Shown: one piece after another, positions 27,662 to 35,675 of the stretch
Layout of the letters: every line of letters begins with the position of its first letter
How positions within the stretch are numbered: the first letter of the stretch is position 1
From: an uncultured Clostridia bacterium
GTDB lineage: Bacteria > Bacillota > Clostridia > Christensenellales > Borkfalkiaceae
Length of the DNA stretch: 51,455 nucleotides
Assembly: GCA_944368215.1 (NCBI GenBank)
Contig: CALVWX010000012.1
Span: forward strand, 1-51,455
Reading direction: 5' to 3'
Notes under the pieces: model-generated
Seen by the model: the letters and a program-made list of their open reading frames with translations, nothing else
Databases searched by the model: none
What the model was told of the DNA's origin: nothing
Program-made: the position numbers and the translations under genes

Positions 27662-28326
27662 GAACGCACCACCGCCCTGAAGATTTTTTTGCCTTCGTCC
27701 ATGAACCTGCGTTCATGTTCTGTAATTACATTGCCTTCAAATGGCGCGGCCTCGAGGTCGCGGCAGACAGACAGAACGTGCATGCCCGCCTCCTCATAGC
27801 TCTGCAACGAGTAATCGAAAAAGGCTTCGTCGTCCGTCTTTTGCCATATATCCCCGCCGGGGATGAGCAGATTTTTGTAAATTTCCAAAAAACGCGGATT
27901 GGTGAGGCGCTGTTTTACATATCCCAGTTTTGGCAGGGGATTGGAAAAATTGAGATATATGCGCTCAATGCTGTGTTCGCCTATATATTTGGGCAGCACT
28001 TCCGCCGCGCAGATGAGAAAATGCACGTTTTTAAGGCCGAGGGCGAGCGCGCTTTCGCACGCTTCTATCATGACGTTGGAAATTTTTTCGACGGCCACGA
28101 AATTTGTATCGGGATGAAGCTGAGCCATTTTGTTGACAAAGCCACCCTTGCCGCAACCCACTTCCAGATGGACGGGATTCAAGTTGCCGAATATGCCTTC
28201 AAAGGACAATATTGCCCGCTCTTTTGCGGCGAGCTTCATATTTTTTTGGGAAAGGTCGGCCACCGTGAGGATGGTGCCGCACTCCGCCAGCCTTTCCTCG
28301 AGGTGACTTTTCTTGTGCATTCTCAT
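27658..28326 (-). CDS. trmB: tRNA (guanine-N7)-methyltransferase
   Basis: The 222-residue protein is TrmB: the SAM site is LEVGCGKGGFVNKMA (about residues 54-68), followed by VAVEKISNVM, RIYLNFSNPLPK (where the family consensus is NFSDPWPK) and the C-terminal TEHERRFMDEGKKIFR. It methylates G46 in the variable loop of tRNAs. Length is typical. The ATG is six bases after a -10 box, TAAAAT, and has no ribosome site, so a leaderless message is predicted. Confidence 0.94.
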   Translation of the reverse strand: MRMHKKSHLEERLAECGTILTVADLSQKNMKLAAKERAILSFEGIFGNLNPVHLEVGCGKGGFVNKMAQLHPDTNFVAVEKISNVMIEACESALALGLKNVHFLICAAEVLPKYIGEHSIERIYLNFSNPLPKLGYVKQRLTNPRFLEIYKNLLIPGGDIWQKTDDEAFFDYSLQSYEEAGMHVLSVCRDLEAAPFEGNVITEHERRFMDEGKKIFRAVVRS

Positions 28327-28332
28327 AGATAA

Positions 28333-28362
28333 ATTTTACCATATCCTTACAACTGAGCGCAA
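28333..28362 (-). promoter_or_regulatory. Promoter of trmB, predicting a leaderless mRNA
   Basis: TAAAAT (28333-28338, reverse strand) ends six bases before the ATG. The -35 region is TTGCGC 18 bases upstream, which is only a partial match. Confidence 0.5.
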
Positions 28363-28857
28363 GTGTTTATACATTCATACGCGACACATTTTTTTATAAT
28401 TTATGTTTTTTTGCACTTTGGCGACACATTCTGTCACCGACTTTTCAGCCGCGGCACCCCCCCTCCGCAACCGCAGAGTGCAGGGCCGCATGTGCGGCCC
28501 TTTTCAAAGTCGCGCAAAGCTGCAGGCCACAATTTGTTGCGATAGCAACCTCGGCGAAGTGAATTGTTGCGATTATATATCCGCGGGCCCTTATATATCG
28601 CAACAAGAGAAGCAGAGCTTTTCAAAGTCGCGCAAAGCTGCAGGCGCGGCCGCCAAAGCTTTGCGCGAGAAGAGAATTTTTTCCGGCACACTTTTATTTC
28701 AACTTTATTTTTGCATAATGCGTTTTAACAAAGCGGCGGCGCATTAAAAATAAAGCGTCGGGTAAACACTCCGTTCCTGAAAGAGATTATGCCGCCGCGG
28801 TGCGGCCCATCTTTCGCGCGTCGGGAGGGGCGGAAAACTTTTAAGGAGGAGTAAAAA
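28363..28857. repeat. Intergenic region with a 27-bp direct repeat and a long hairpin
   Basis: No gene is seen in this stretch upstream of the gene at 28858. A perfect 27-bp direct repeat occurs at 28501-28527 and 28619-28645; it contains AAAGTCGCGCAAAGCTGCAG. Between the copies lies a palindrome, GTTGCGAT and ATATAT (from 28566) with ATATATCGCAAC (ending 28604). From 28690 to 28850 I see no repeat; this part may be the promoter and leader of the next gene, which has AAGGAGGAG before its ATG. Confidence 0.7.
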
Positions 28858-29415
28858 ATGGATATTTTAAACATTATCGACATCCTGACCGGTTACGGCG
28901 CGGACATTGCGTTCATTTCGGTTGCAACCTGCGCGATAGTGCAGGTTTTAAAGCGCACCCTTTTAAAGAACTGCCAGAAGAAAGTTTTAACCTTTCTTCC
29001 CTTTGTTCTCGGCACCATTCTTTACGCCGTCTTTGCGGCGGCAACCAATCTGAGTTTTGGCTATCTGGTACGCGAACTGCCGTACGTCTGCGAGCGCGGA
29101 TTTACCATAGGTTCTTTATCCACGGTGATATACGTGTGGTATGAACAGTTCATCCGCCAAAAGGACGGCGCGAGCGCCACGGAGGAAGTGATAGCCACGC
29201 TCATCGAGGGATATGTGCCCACGGACGAGGTGGAAAGCACCGCCAAAAGCATTGCCGAGGCAATCGAACGCGACGTAACGGGCGACGGCGCAAAGCGCAC
29301 GGCCGAGATACTCAGCCAAAGCATGGGCGAGGGCGTCACGCAAAAGGACATAACCCTGCTTGCCAAGCTCATAATCGAAACGCTTGCACACATAAACGTG
29401 CGCGCCGCGCAGTAA
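28858..29415 (+). CDS. Small membrane protein of unknown function
   Basis: The 185-residue protein has three hydrophobic segments (about 15-35, 45-65 and 80-95) and a soluble, acidic helical tail (about 105-185). The membrane part resembles small holin-like proteins in size and layout, but no phage genes are near, so I do not claim that. The ribosome site AAGGAGGAG is strong. A terminator follows at 29431. The gene is divergent from trmB and convergent with the ger operon, so it stands alone. Confidence 0.7.
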   Translation: MDILNIIDILTGYGADIAFISVATCAIVQVLKRTLLKNCQKKVLTFLPFVLGTILYAVFAAATNLSFGYLVRELPYVCERGFTIGSLSTVIYVWYEQFIRQKDGASATEEVIATLIEGYVPTDEVESTAKSIAEAIERDVTGDGAKRTAEILSQSMGEGVTQKDITLLAKLIIETLAHINVRAAQ

Positions 29416-29430
29416 AAAGCAGTTAAGTCT

Positions 29431-29469
29431 GCGGAAAGGGACGGGGCATTGCCCCGCCCCTTTTTCCGC
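29431..29469 (+). terminator. Terminator of the small membrane protein gene
   Basis: GCGGAAAGGG and CGGGGC pair with GCCCCG and CCCTTT..CCGC, with the loop ATT and the T run built into the 3' arm (CCCCTTTTT). Confidence 0.75.
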
Positions 29470-29511
29470 ATATTCTAATAACCCTTGCACTATGCCGCAA
29501 TTAATACCCGC

Positions 29512-30744
29512 TTAACCCGCAGAACGCAGGTTGATATCGAAGGACACTTCGGCGTCGCGCAATATGGTGTCCCGGAATTCGTCAAAATATTTGTAGTTGA
29601 ACCTGTGGAGCAGCGTTCTGAATTCCAGTGCGTCGCATTCGGCGGCGCGGAGCGCGGAGACGAGGTCGGAAAATCTTTGCTCTATTGCCGCCGCGCCGCC
29701 GTTCAGCACAGCCTGCGGCACTACGCCCTCCGAAACCGACTGCGGGTCTTCCGTGCGGTCGACGTCGCTTACCTGCACGACGGCGGAAAACGATATTCTG
29801 ACCTTCGGCGCGCCGTTTTCAACCGTAACCCTTACTCCCCCGTTACAGTTGCGCATGCCGAGGGTATACGTTGCGCCGTCGGCTTCGCACGGGACGAACA
29901 CGTGGCGCACATTGTTTTTAATGAGATTGAGGGCGAATGTCTCCTCTTCGGTCAGCACGCCCGCCAATGTTCCGTCGCGGAATATGGCCGTGCGGTCGCA
30001 CAAAAATTCCTGCGTGCCGCCCTGCTGCCCTCCGTTTTGTCCGCCGCCGGAGGACGAGCCAGACTGCCCGCCCGAACTGTTTTCGCCGCCCGTTGACCCC
30101 TGACTATCCCCCGACGAACCGCCTTCCGCTGACTGCGACTGGGCGCGTATATAGGGCATGTAGCATGATTTTGAAGGAGAATAATCCTGAATGCCTATTA
30201 TCTTTAAATTGACGGTGGAAACGTTTCCGCTCTTTTTGGCCTCGTCGGACAAAAGGCGTTCTATCGACACGGTGGCCGTGTTGCCGAAGCGCATTTTTGA
30301 GGCCAGAAGCTGACCCGCACTGCCCTTGCACATGGCGATTACCGGGGTGAGCTGTGTATAGTCGTCGCGGTAGAAATAGTCGAGTATCTCGAATATGTCA
30401 CCACCGCCGCAGCTTTCGCCGAGGATGAGCAGTTTGCAGAAGACGAGCTTCGGATAAAAGCCCGTTTTTTTGTTGATTTCGTTGAGGGCGTCGGCGACGG
30501 TCACCCCTTCCCCCTCCACCTCGATATACTGCGTGTTTTCGCCGTTTTCGGAGGGCTGGGGAATGGCAACCTGCGCCGTCACGCTTACTCCGCCGTCCTT
30601 GAGGTCTATGCCCGCGCCGATGATGACGGCCGTCTTTCTTATGTCGACGAGGCCGAAGTCGTTTGTAAAGAACAAAAAGCTCATTGCAATGATTACGACG
30701 GCATATATTATCGAAGCAACGCGCTTTAAATTAATTTTTTTCAC
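29512..30744 (-). CDS. Ger(x)C-family spore germination protein, without lipobox
   Basis: The 410-residue protein is the C component of a GerA-type germinant receptor. Family features include GLVDIRKTAVIIGAGIDL near the N-terminus, FCKLLILGE, the segment EFLCDRTAIFRDGTLAGVL and a C-terminal domain ending DAEVSFDINLRSAG. Usual members are lipoproteins. Here the N-terminus (residues 7-27) is a plain hydrophobic segment with no cysteine, so it should be anchored by a membrane helix. A glycine/serine/glutamine-rich insert fills about residues 205-245. It overlaps the GerB gene by 14 bases. It functions in the inner spore membrane. Confidence 0.9.
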   Translation of the reverse strand: MKKINLKRVASIIYAVVIIAMSFLFFTNDFGLVDIRKTAVIIGAGIDLKDGGVSVTAQVAIPQPSENGENTQYIEVEGEGVTVADALNEINKKTGFYPKLVFCKLLILGESCGGGDIFEILDYFYRDDYTQLTPVIAMCKGSAGQLLASKMRFGNTATVSIERLLSDEAKKSGNVSTVNLKIIGIQDYSPSKSCYMPYIRAQSQSAEGGSSGDSQGSTGGENSSGGQSGSSSGGGQNGGQQGGTQEFLCDRTAIFRDGTLAGVLTEEETFALNLIKNNVRHVFVPCEADGATYTLGMRNCNGGVRVTVENGAPKVRISFSAVVQVSDVDRTEDPQSVSEGVVPQAVLNGGAAAIEQRFSDLVSALRAAECDALEFRTLLHRFNYKYFDEFRDTILRDAEVSFDINLRSAG

Positions 30745-31819
30745 GTCTTTTTCCTCCCGCGGCGTAGACTATCCATGCGAGCGCGGGCATGGCGTAGGCA
30801 AACACCAGCCCGGCCCAACCCATGACGCTCGTGCCGAGGTTCTGTACGAGCGCGAACTTGTTGTTGAAAATAAAAGTTAGAGCGATGAGAACGGCGTTTA
30901 CTGCCAGCGAAAACGCAGGGTGCCACTGCCTGCCCGTGGCTTTGTACAGGCAATACGCGGCCATCTGAATATTTAAGACGATGGCGAAAAGCATGGCGAT
31001 ATCCAGCGCATACACGGCCAGAAGGTCGGTGCGGCCTATTAAACTTATGGCCGAAAAGAATATTGAAATTTTGGTTATGGCAAAGTACTGGACGACGGCG
31101 AGGTCGGAATACACCGCGTAGAACACGGCGCAGACGAGGGCGACTATCAGCCCGCCGAGCGCGCAGGAGAGCGAAATTTTAAGCGCGTCACCACGCTTGT
31201 ATTTGAAATTGCCCATAAACATGAGCATAAGAGCGCCCTCGTTGAAGCGGAAAAATCCCCTTGCGCAGCCGCCGAAGAGCTGTGCGGGCGGTTGCGTGAC
31301 GAAGGGCAGCAGGGCGGAGAACTCGCACTCGAGCATGCCCATTATGACGAGCGTAGCCGCAGTGACGACGAATATCGGCAGGCAGACTTCGGCCGTGCGG
31401 CCCGCGTTCGTCAATCCCTTTGAACCCGCATATATTGCAAAGAAAAAAAATGGCAGAAAGACTAAAAGCGAGGGAATCGTGTCGTAAAAGACTTCGTGGA
31501 CCATTGCCTGCTGTTCGGTCATGGGCACGACGGCAGAAAGCGCGAAATACAGCGCAAAGGCGGCATATATTATACGGGCAACGACGCTCCCGAAGGCGTC
31601 CTGCAACAGCCTGAAAAAGGTTTTATCCGTCTTTGAGCACAGCATGCACACAGCCCAGACGAAAGCCGTCTGCACGGCGGTGTCGGCTATTACGGGCAGC
31701 CACAGCGAATTGCCGCAGGCCGCCGCCATGGTCGTGGGGTAAAGCATGAGTTTTATTGCGGCGTTGAATACGCACATAATTATGCATATCTGCCTGACGC
31801 TTAAGTTATTTTTTATCAC
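30731..31819 (-). CDS. GerB-family spore germination permease
   Basis: The 362-residue protein has about ten membrane segments and matches the GerAB branch of the amino acid/polyamine transporter superfamily (NLSVRQICIIMCVFNAAIKLMLYP, stated in two parts: NLSVRQICIIMC and VFNAAIKLMLYP, at the N-terminus). In germinant receptors this subunit binds the germinant in the inner spore membrane. Both ends overlap the neighbouring ger genes by 14 bases, so the three subunits are translationally coupled. A short lysine/arginine tail ends the protein. Length is typical. Confidence 0.93.
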   Translation of the reverse strand: MIKNNLSVRQICIIMCVFNAAIKLMLYPTTMAAACGNSLWLPVIADTAVQTAFVWAVCMLCSKTDKTFFRLLQDAFGSVVARIIYAAFALYFALSAVVPMTEQQAMVHEVFYDTIPSLLVFLPFFFFAIYAGSKGLTNAGRTAEVCLPIFVVTAATLVIMGMLECEFSALLPFVTQPPAQLFGGCARGFFRFNEGALMLMFMGNFKYKRGDALKISLSCALGGLIVALVCAVFYAVYSDLAVVQYFAITKISIFFSAISLIGRTDLLAVYALDIAMLFAIVLNIQMAAYCLYKATGRQWHPAFSLAVNAVLIALTFIFNNKFALVQNLGTSVMGWAGLVFAYAMPALAWIVYAAGGKRREKN

Positions 31820-33260
31820 TTTTAAGCCTCACTTTATTGGAACTGCCGAGAGATCTCGGGCGCCTTTTCATGGAATACAGATTGCTTTTATAAAATGCGT
31901 CCTTCAAATCGCGCTCCTTGAGCGGCGCGAATGGCGCGAGCAGAGGCACGCCGTACGACTGTTCGGACGCGAGGTAGCACAAAAGAAAGGCCGTGAGTAA
32001 AGCTATTCCGTAAAGGCCCACAGAGCCCGCCACTATTAAAAATAGCAGTCTGAGCGTAGTGGTAGTTTCGACCAAGTCGGGCACGGTGTAAAGGCATATA
32101 GCCGAAAAGGCGATGATGATAATTGCGGGCGTAGAAATTATTCCGGCTTTTACGGCCGTATCGCCCAGCACGAGCGCGCCCACAACCGAAAGCGCCAGTC
32201 CGACGTACTTGGGCATGCGGATGGACGCTTCGTTTAAAACTTCCAGAACCATGAGCGTTAAAAACATTTCTACGCTCGGCGAAAAGGGAATACCCGAAAC
32301 CGAGCTGGCAATTTTAAACAGCAGTTTAACGGGGATGAGCTGAATTTTGAAGAGCTGCGCGCAGATATACAGCGCGGGCAGCAACACACCGACGAGGACG
32401 GCAGCCACGCGCAGCGCCCTTATTATGGTGGCGCGGTAGCTTGTAATATAATAGTCCTCGGCCGACTGGAAGTCCTCGACTATCATATACGGAGCCGTCA
32501 GCGCTATCGGCGAGCCGTCGACTATTATGCCCGCCCTGCCTTCGCACAGCTTTGCGCAGAAAATATCGGGCTTTTCGCACGATGCGCAGTGCTTGAAGAG
32601 CGAACGCGGGTGCTTTGCGATGAACGACGAAATGTAAGAAGAGTCCGGCACAAGGTCAATTTTGTTGGCCTTTATCTGCTCTTCTATCTGCTCGGGGATT
32701 TCGTCTTTGCATATACCCTTTAAATAGCAGAGCGCGACGGCGGTTGCGCTCTGCTCGCCGGAGGAGAGCATTTTTACCTGCAGCTTAGGACTTTTAAGGC
32801 GCTTTCTCACAAGGCCCAAATTGGTTTTTATATCTTCGGTAAACCCCTCCCTCGGACCCTTTACCGTAATCTGCGTGGGCGGCTCCATAACCGCGCGGCC
32901 GGGCGGATTTTTCAAGCCGATTATATAAAAGTCTTCAGACCCGTCAATATACAGCGCGGCGTTGCCGTCGAGCACGCCCGAAACAGCGTCCTGTAAATTC
33001 TTACCTTTCTTAACTTCGGGCAGAGCGAGGAGCCGGGCAATTTCCTCCCCGTCGTCGCTGATTTTTGCATTGTTTAAAGGTTTTACCACCAGTTCGCCCA
33101 ATAAATTTTTATCTGCCAGTCCGTCGAGATAGACGGCCGCAAACTTTTTGCCCAAAAGCGAGCAAAATTCGAAAGTCAGTATATCGGGCGAGGTAAGGAT
33201 TTCCTTAATTTTTTCAATATTGTCGCCAAGTTTTTTTAACGCGCCTTTTTTATCGCTCAA
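31806..33260 (-). CDS. GerA-family spore germination protein
   Basis: The product has about 484 residues: a soluble N-terminal part (1-260) with KMLSSGEQSATAVALCYLKGICKDE and EGRAGIIVDGSPIALTAPYMIVEDFQSAEDYY-type family segments, then about five membrane segments with FSPSVEMFLTLMVLEVLNEASIRMPK, the most conserved GerA region. I place the start at a TTG (33260), five bases after GAGGAGG; an earlier in-frame TTG at 33353 has no ribosome site and would overlap the padR promoter. It is the first gene of the gerA-gerB-gerC operon, active in the forespore. Confidence 0.9.
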   Translation of the reverse strand: MSDKKGALKKLGDNIEKIKEILTSPDILTFEFCSLLGKKFAAVYLDGLADKNLLGELVVKPLNNAKISDDGEEIARLLALPEVKKGKNLQDAVSGVLDGNAALYIDGSEDFYIIGLKNPPGRAVMEPPTQITVKGPREGFTEDIKTNLGLVRKRLKSPKLQVKMLSSGEQSATAVALCYLKGICKDEIPEQIEEQIKANKIDLVPDSSYISSFIAKHPRSLFKHCASCEKPDIFCAKLCEGRAGIIVDGSPIALTAPYMIVEDFQSAEDYYITSYRATIIRALRVAAVLVGVLLPALYICAQLFKIQLIPVKLLFKIASSVSGIPFSPSVEMFLTLMVLEVLNEASIRMPKYVGLALSVVGALVLGDTAVKAGIISTPAIIIIAFSAICLYTVPDLVETTTTLRLLFLIVAGSVGLYGIALLTAFLLCYLASEQSYGVPLLAPFAPLKERDLKDAFYKSNLYSMKRRPRSLGSSNKVRLKSDKK

Positions 33261-33346
33261 AGCCGCCTCCTCTCTTTGAAAATCAGAATTTTCTTTTAAA
33301 ATAGATATTATCAAAAGTATTTTCGGCAGAAATTTATAAAAAATAC

Positions 33347-33380
33347 TTGACAAGTTATACTATGTTATATATAGTATAAC
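33347..33380 (+). promoter_or_regulatory. Promoter and PadR operator
   Basis: TTGACA (33347-33352) and TATAGT (33370-33375) are 17 bases apart. A perfect 10-bp inverted repeat GTTATACTAT (33354-33363) / ATAGTATAAC (33371-33380) fills the spacer and the -10 box. It is placed for autorepression by the PadR protein encoded just downstream. Confidence 0.88.
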
Positions 33381-33399
33381 GTGTAACGAGGTATTCATT

Positions 33400-33711
33400 T
33401 TGGACGTGCAGATAAAAAAAGGCGTGCTGGACGCCTGCGTTTTATACGCGCTTAAAGGCGGCGAAAGCTACGGCTATAAGATAATAAACGATTTAAAGGG
33501 CATAATAGAAATATCGGAGAGCACGCTCTACCCCATTTTAAAGCGGCTTGAACAAAGCGGCGCGCTTGAAACATACAGCAGGCAGTTCAACGGTAGGCTG
33601 AGAAGGTATTACACCTTAACGCCCCTCGGCGAACAAAAACTGGGTGAATACAAATTTGACTTCGAAGCGGTTATACTTATTTATAAAAAGATATTTGGAG
33701 AAAAACAATGA
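33400..33711 (+). CDS. PadR-family transcriptional regulator
   Basis: The 103-residue protein is a short PadR regulator (subfamily 2) with a winged helix: KGVLDACVLYALKGGESYGYKI, given here as KGVLDACVLYAL and KGGESYGYKI, then ISESTLYPILKRLEQSG and RRYYTLTPLGEQKL. It begins with TTG, preceded by GAGG. It likely represses its own operon through the palindrome at 33354-33380. It overlaps the next gene by four bases. Such PadR-HAAS pairs usually respond to cell-envelope stress, but the signal is not known here. Confidence 0.92.
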   Translation: MDVQIKKGVLDACVLYALKGGESYGYKIINDLKGIIEISESTLYPILKRLEQSGALETYSRQFNGRLRRYYTLTPLGEQKLGEYKFDFEAVILIYKKIFGEKQ

Positions 33712-34685
33712 AGTACATTGAATGGCGGGACGAATTTGAAGGATATTTAAGCGGTCTTGACGAGGCCGAGCGCAGGCGGGTGCTTTCGTACTACGCCGAA
33801 ATGTATGCCGACAAGCGCGACAGCGGGCTTTCGGAGGACGAAGCCGTGGCGCAGTTCGGCGCGCCCTACGACGCGGCGCAGAAAATCCTCGACGGCGAGG
33901 GTGCAAAAAAATGTGATGACGCTAAGACCGACGACACGCAGGAAAAAGAAGAGCGGGCGCACTTTTCATCGGAAGGCGCCGTGGACGCGCTTGAGATAAA
34001 CGGGGCGCTGGGCAACATTATTTTAAATTTTTACGACGGGGAAGGAGTAAATGTGGACTATCCCGCCACTTCGCTCATCGACTACAAGGTAGGCCAACAG
34101 GGCGGCAAGGTGGTAATCACGCATAAAAAAATAAAATTTAAAGGGGTAAATTTAAAGAATAAAATCATCCCCGACATGATTATTCAGATCCCCCGCCACC
34201 TCACGCCCGATGTGGAAATTAACCTTGCGGCGGGCGCCATTAAGCTGGACGGCGGCGACTACGGAAACATAAAAGCTTATGTTGAAGGCGGAGCTCTGAC
34301 GACAGGGCAATTCAACTGTTCGGACGCGCAGTTTATAACCGACGCGGGCAAGATAGAAATAGGCGGCGCGGTCTGCCACAGAATGCACGCCGAAATAAAT
34401 GCGGGCAAACTGCACGCGGGCAGCATATACGGTTCGACGGCGGATATAAGGGTAAACGCCGGCAAGCTGAACGTGGACGAAGCCGACTGCAAACGCACGG
34501 AAATTTGCGTGAGCGCGGGCAAAGCGGAAATAACACTTTGCGGCGCAAAAGAAGATTACGACGCTGAAGTCAAAAAAGTGTTGTCTTCGTGCAATCTCGA
34601 CAGCCGCTCGGTAAACTGCGAACGCTCGGTAAAGGCCGAAGTTTCGCTAGGGTCGCTGACGGTGAACTTTACACAAGCAACGTAA
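33708..34685 (+). CDS. HAAS (DUF1700)-DUF4097 protein
   Basis: The 325-residue protein has an N-terminal HAAS domain (about 1-65: EWRDEFEGYLSGLDEAERRR, then EMYADKRDSGLSEDEAVAQFG), a charged linker and a C-terminal DUF4097 beta-helix (about 85-322) built of short repeats such as INAGKLHAGSIYG and VNAGKLNVDEADC. HAAS domains pair with the PadR protein encoded upstream, and the adhesin-like part may sense envelope state. Unlike most relatives no membrane segment is visible, so it may be cytosolic. It is co-translated with padR. A terminator follows at 34744. Confidence 0.88.
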   Translation: MKYIEWRDEFEGYLSGLDEAERRRVLSYYAEMYADKRDSGLSEDEAVAQFGAPYDAAQKILDGEGAKKCDDAKTDDTQEKEERAHFSSEGAVDALEINGALGNIILNFYDGEGVNVDYPATSLIDYKVGQQGGKVVITHKKIKFKGVNLKNKIIPDMIIQIPRHLTPDVEINLAAGAIKLDGGDYGNIKAYVEGGALTTGQFNCSDAQFITDAGKIEIGGAVCHRMHAEINAGKLHAGSIYGSTADIRVNAGKLNVDEADCKRTEICVSAGKAEITLCGAKEDYDAEVKKVLSSCNLDSRSVNCERSVKAEVSLGSLTVNFTQAT

Positions 34686-34743
34686 AACTTATGCAAAAGC
34701 GTTTATTGCTTTACGCATATGCAAATACAGATAATTGCGGCTT

Positions 34744-34772
34744 GGCGCAAGACTTTGCGCCACGCCTTTTTT
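34744..34772 (+). terminator. Terminator of the padR operon
   Basis: GGCGCAA (34744-34750), loop GACT, TTGCGCC (34755-34761) and then a TTTTTT run form the hairpin. Confidence 0.75.
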
Positions 34773-34783
34773 GCACTTCAAAG

Positions 34784-34839
34784 TTGACATCGCATATCTG
34801 CGGTGCTAAAATAATATATGCGCACGTGTGCACGTGCGC
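34784..34839 (+). promoter_or_regulatory. Promoter of ogg with a hairpin at the transcript start
   Basis: TTGACA (34784-34789) and TAAAAT (34807-34812) are 17 bases apart. The expected start near 34819 coincides with a perfect 9-bp hairpin, GCGCACGTG (34820-34828) / CACGTGCGC (34831-34839), with only TG between the arms. Confidence 0.8.
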
Positions 34840-34852
34840 GGAGCAACATAAG

Positions 34853-35674
34853 ATGAAATTTGATTACGACGCTACATATTTCAACCCGACGGACGTTCTG
34901 GACTGCGGGCAGATATTCCGCTACGAACCCTTTCAGAACGGCTACAGGGTGTTTTCCGCCGATAAGGACTGCTACGTTTATACGGACGGCGCAAAGACGG
35001 TTGTCGAGAGCCAACACCCCGATTATTTTTATAACTTTTTCGACCTCGGGCGCGACTATGGCGAGATTATAGCCAAAGCCAAAAGTTTCGGCGTGCCCGT
35101 TTTATCCCGGGCCTGCGACAAAGCAAAGGGCCTGCGCCTTTTAAACCAGAACCGCGAGGAGATGATATACTCCTTCATCATTTCGCAGAACAACAATATC
35201 CCGCGCATAAAGGGCATTATTTCGCGCATATGCGAGGGTTTAGGCCAAAAAATGAGCTCGCCCTTCGGCGATTTTTACGCCTTCCCCGCGTCGGCCGCGC
35301 TCTCTTCAAAAGGCCCCGAATATTACAAAGCTTTGGGAGCGGGCTACCGCGACATTTTTCTGAGCGAGACTTCGGCGAGAATTGCCCAAGAGGGAATCTC
35401 CCGTCTGGAAAATTTGGGGTACGACGATTTAAAGCGCGAACTCCTGACCTATAAGGGCATAGGACCCAAGGTTGCCGACTGCATATGCCTTTTCGGCTTC
35501 GGCAAGCGCGACGCCTTTCCCGTGGATACATGGATAGAAAAGCTGTACCGCGAAGATTTCGGCGGCACGCTGACCGACAGAAAAAAAATCAACGCATACT
35601 TTACCTCTCTTTTCGGCGGGTTTTCTGGGTATGTGCAACAGTATTTATTTTACGCAAAACGCGCAAACTTGTAA
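34853..35674 (+). CDS. ogg: 8-oxoguanine DNA glycosylase/AP lyase, OGG1 type
   Basis: The 273-residue protein has an N-terminal OGG domain (FDYDATYFNPTDVLDCGQIFRY at the start, split here as FDYDATYFNPTD and VLDCGQIFRY) and a helix-hairpin-helix-GPD domain. SQNNNIPRI (111-119) is the DNA-probing NNN motif. TYKGIGPKVADCICLF carries the Schiff-base lysine K206, and AFPVDTW holds the catalytic D225. It removes 8-oxoguanine from DNA and cuts the strand. The start at 34853 fits OGG1-like proteins; longer in-frame extension upstream crosses the terminator and promoter. The next gene starts two bases after its stop. Confidence 0.95.
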   Translation: MKFDYDATYFNPTDVLDCGQIFRYEPFQNGYRVFSADKDCYVYTDGAKTVVESQHPDYFYNFFDLGRDYGEIIAKAKSFGVPVLSRACDKAKGLRLLNQNREEMIYSFIISQNNNIPRIKGIISRICEGLGQKMSSPFGDFYAFPASAALSSKGPEYYKALGAGYRDIFLSETSARIAQEGISRLENLGYDDLKRELLTYKGIGPKVADCICLFGFGKRDAFPVDTWIEKLYREDFGGTLTDRKKINAYFTSLFGGFSGYVQQYLFYAKRANL

Positions 35675-35675
35675 T

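Noticed and set aside
28858-29415. Phage holin as part of a prophage
   Set aside because: Size and membrane layout are similar, but no phage gene is nearby and the tail is long and acidic, so the function is left open.
33261-33353. Longer GerA start (TTG at 33353)
   Set aside because: No ribosome site is present and it overlaps the -35 box of padR, whereas the TTG at 33260 follows GAGGAGG.
34589-34852. N-terminal extension of the OGG1-type protein
   Set aside because: It would cross the padR-operon terminator and the ogg promoter and has no similarity to the family.
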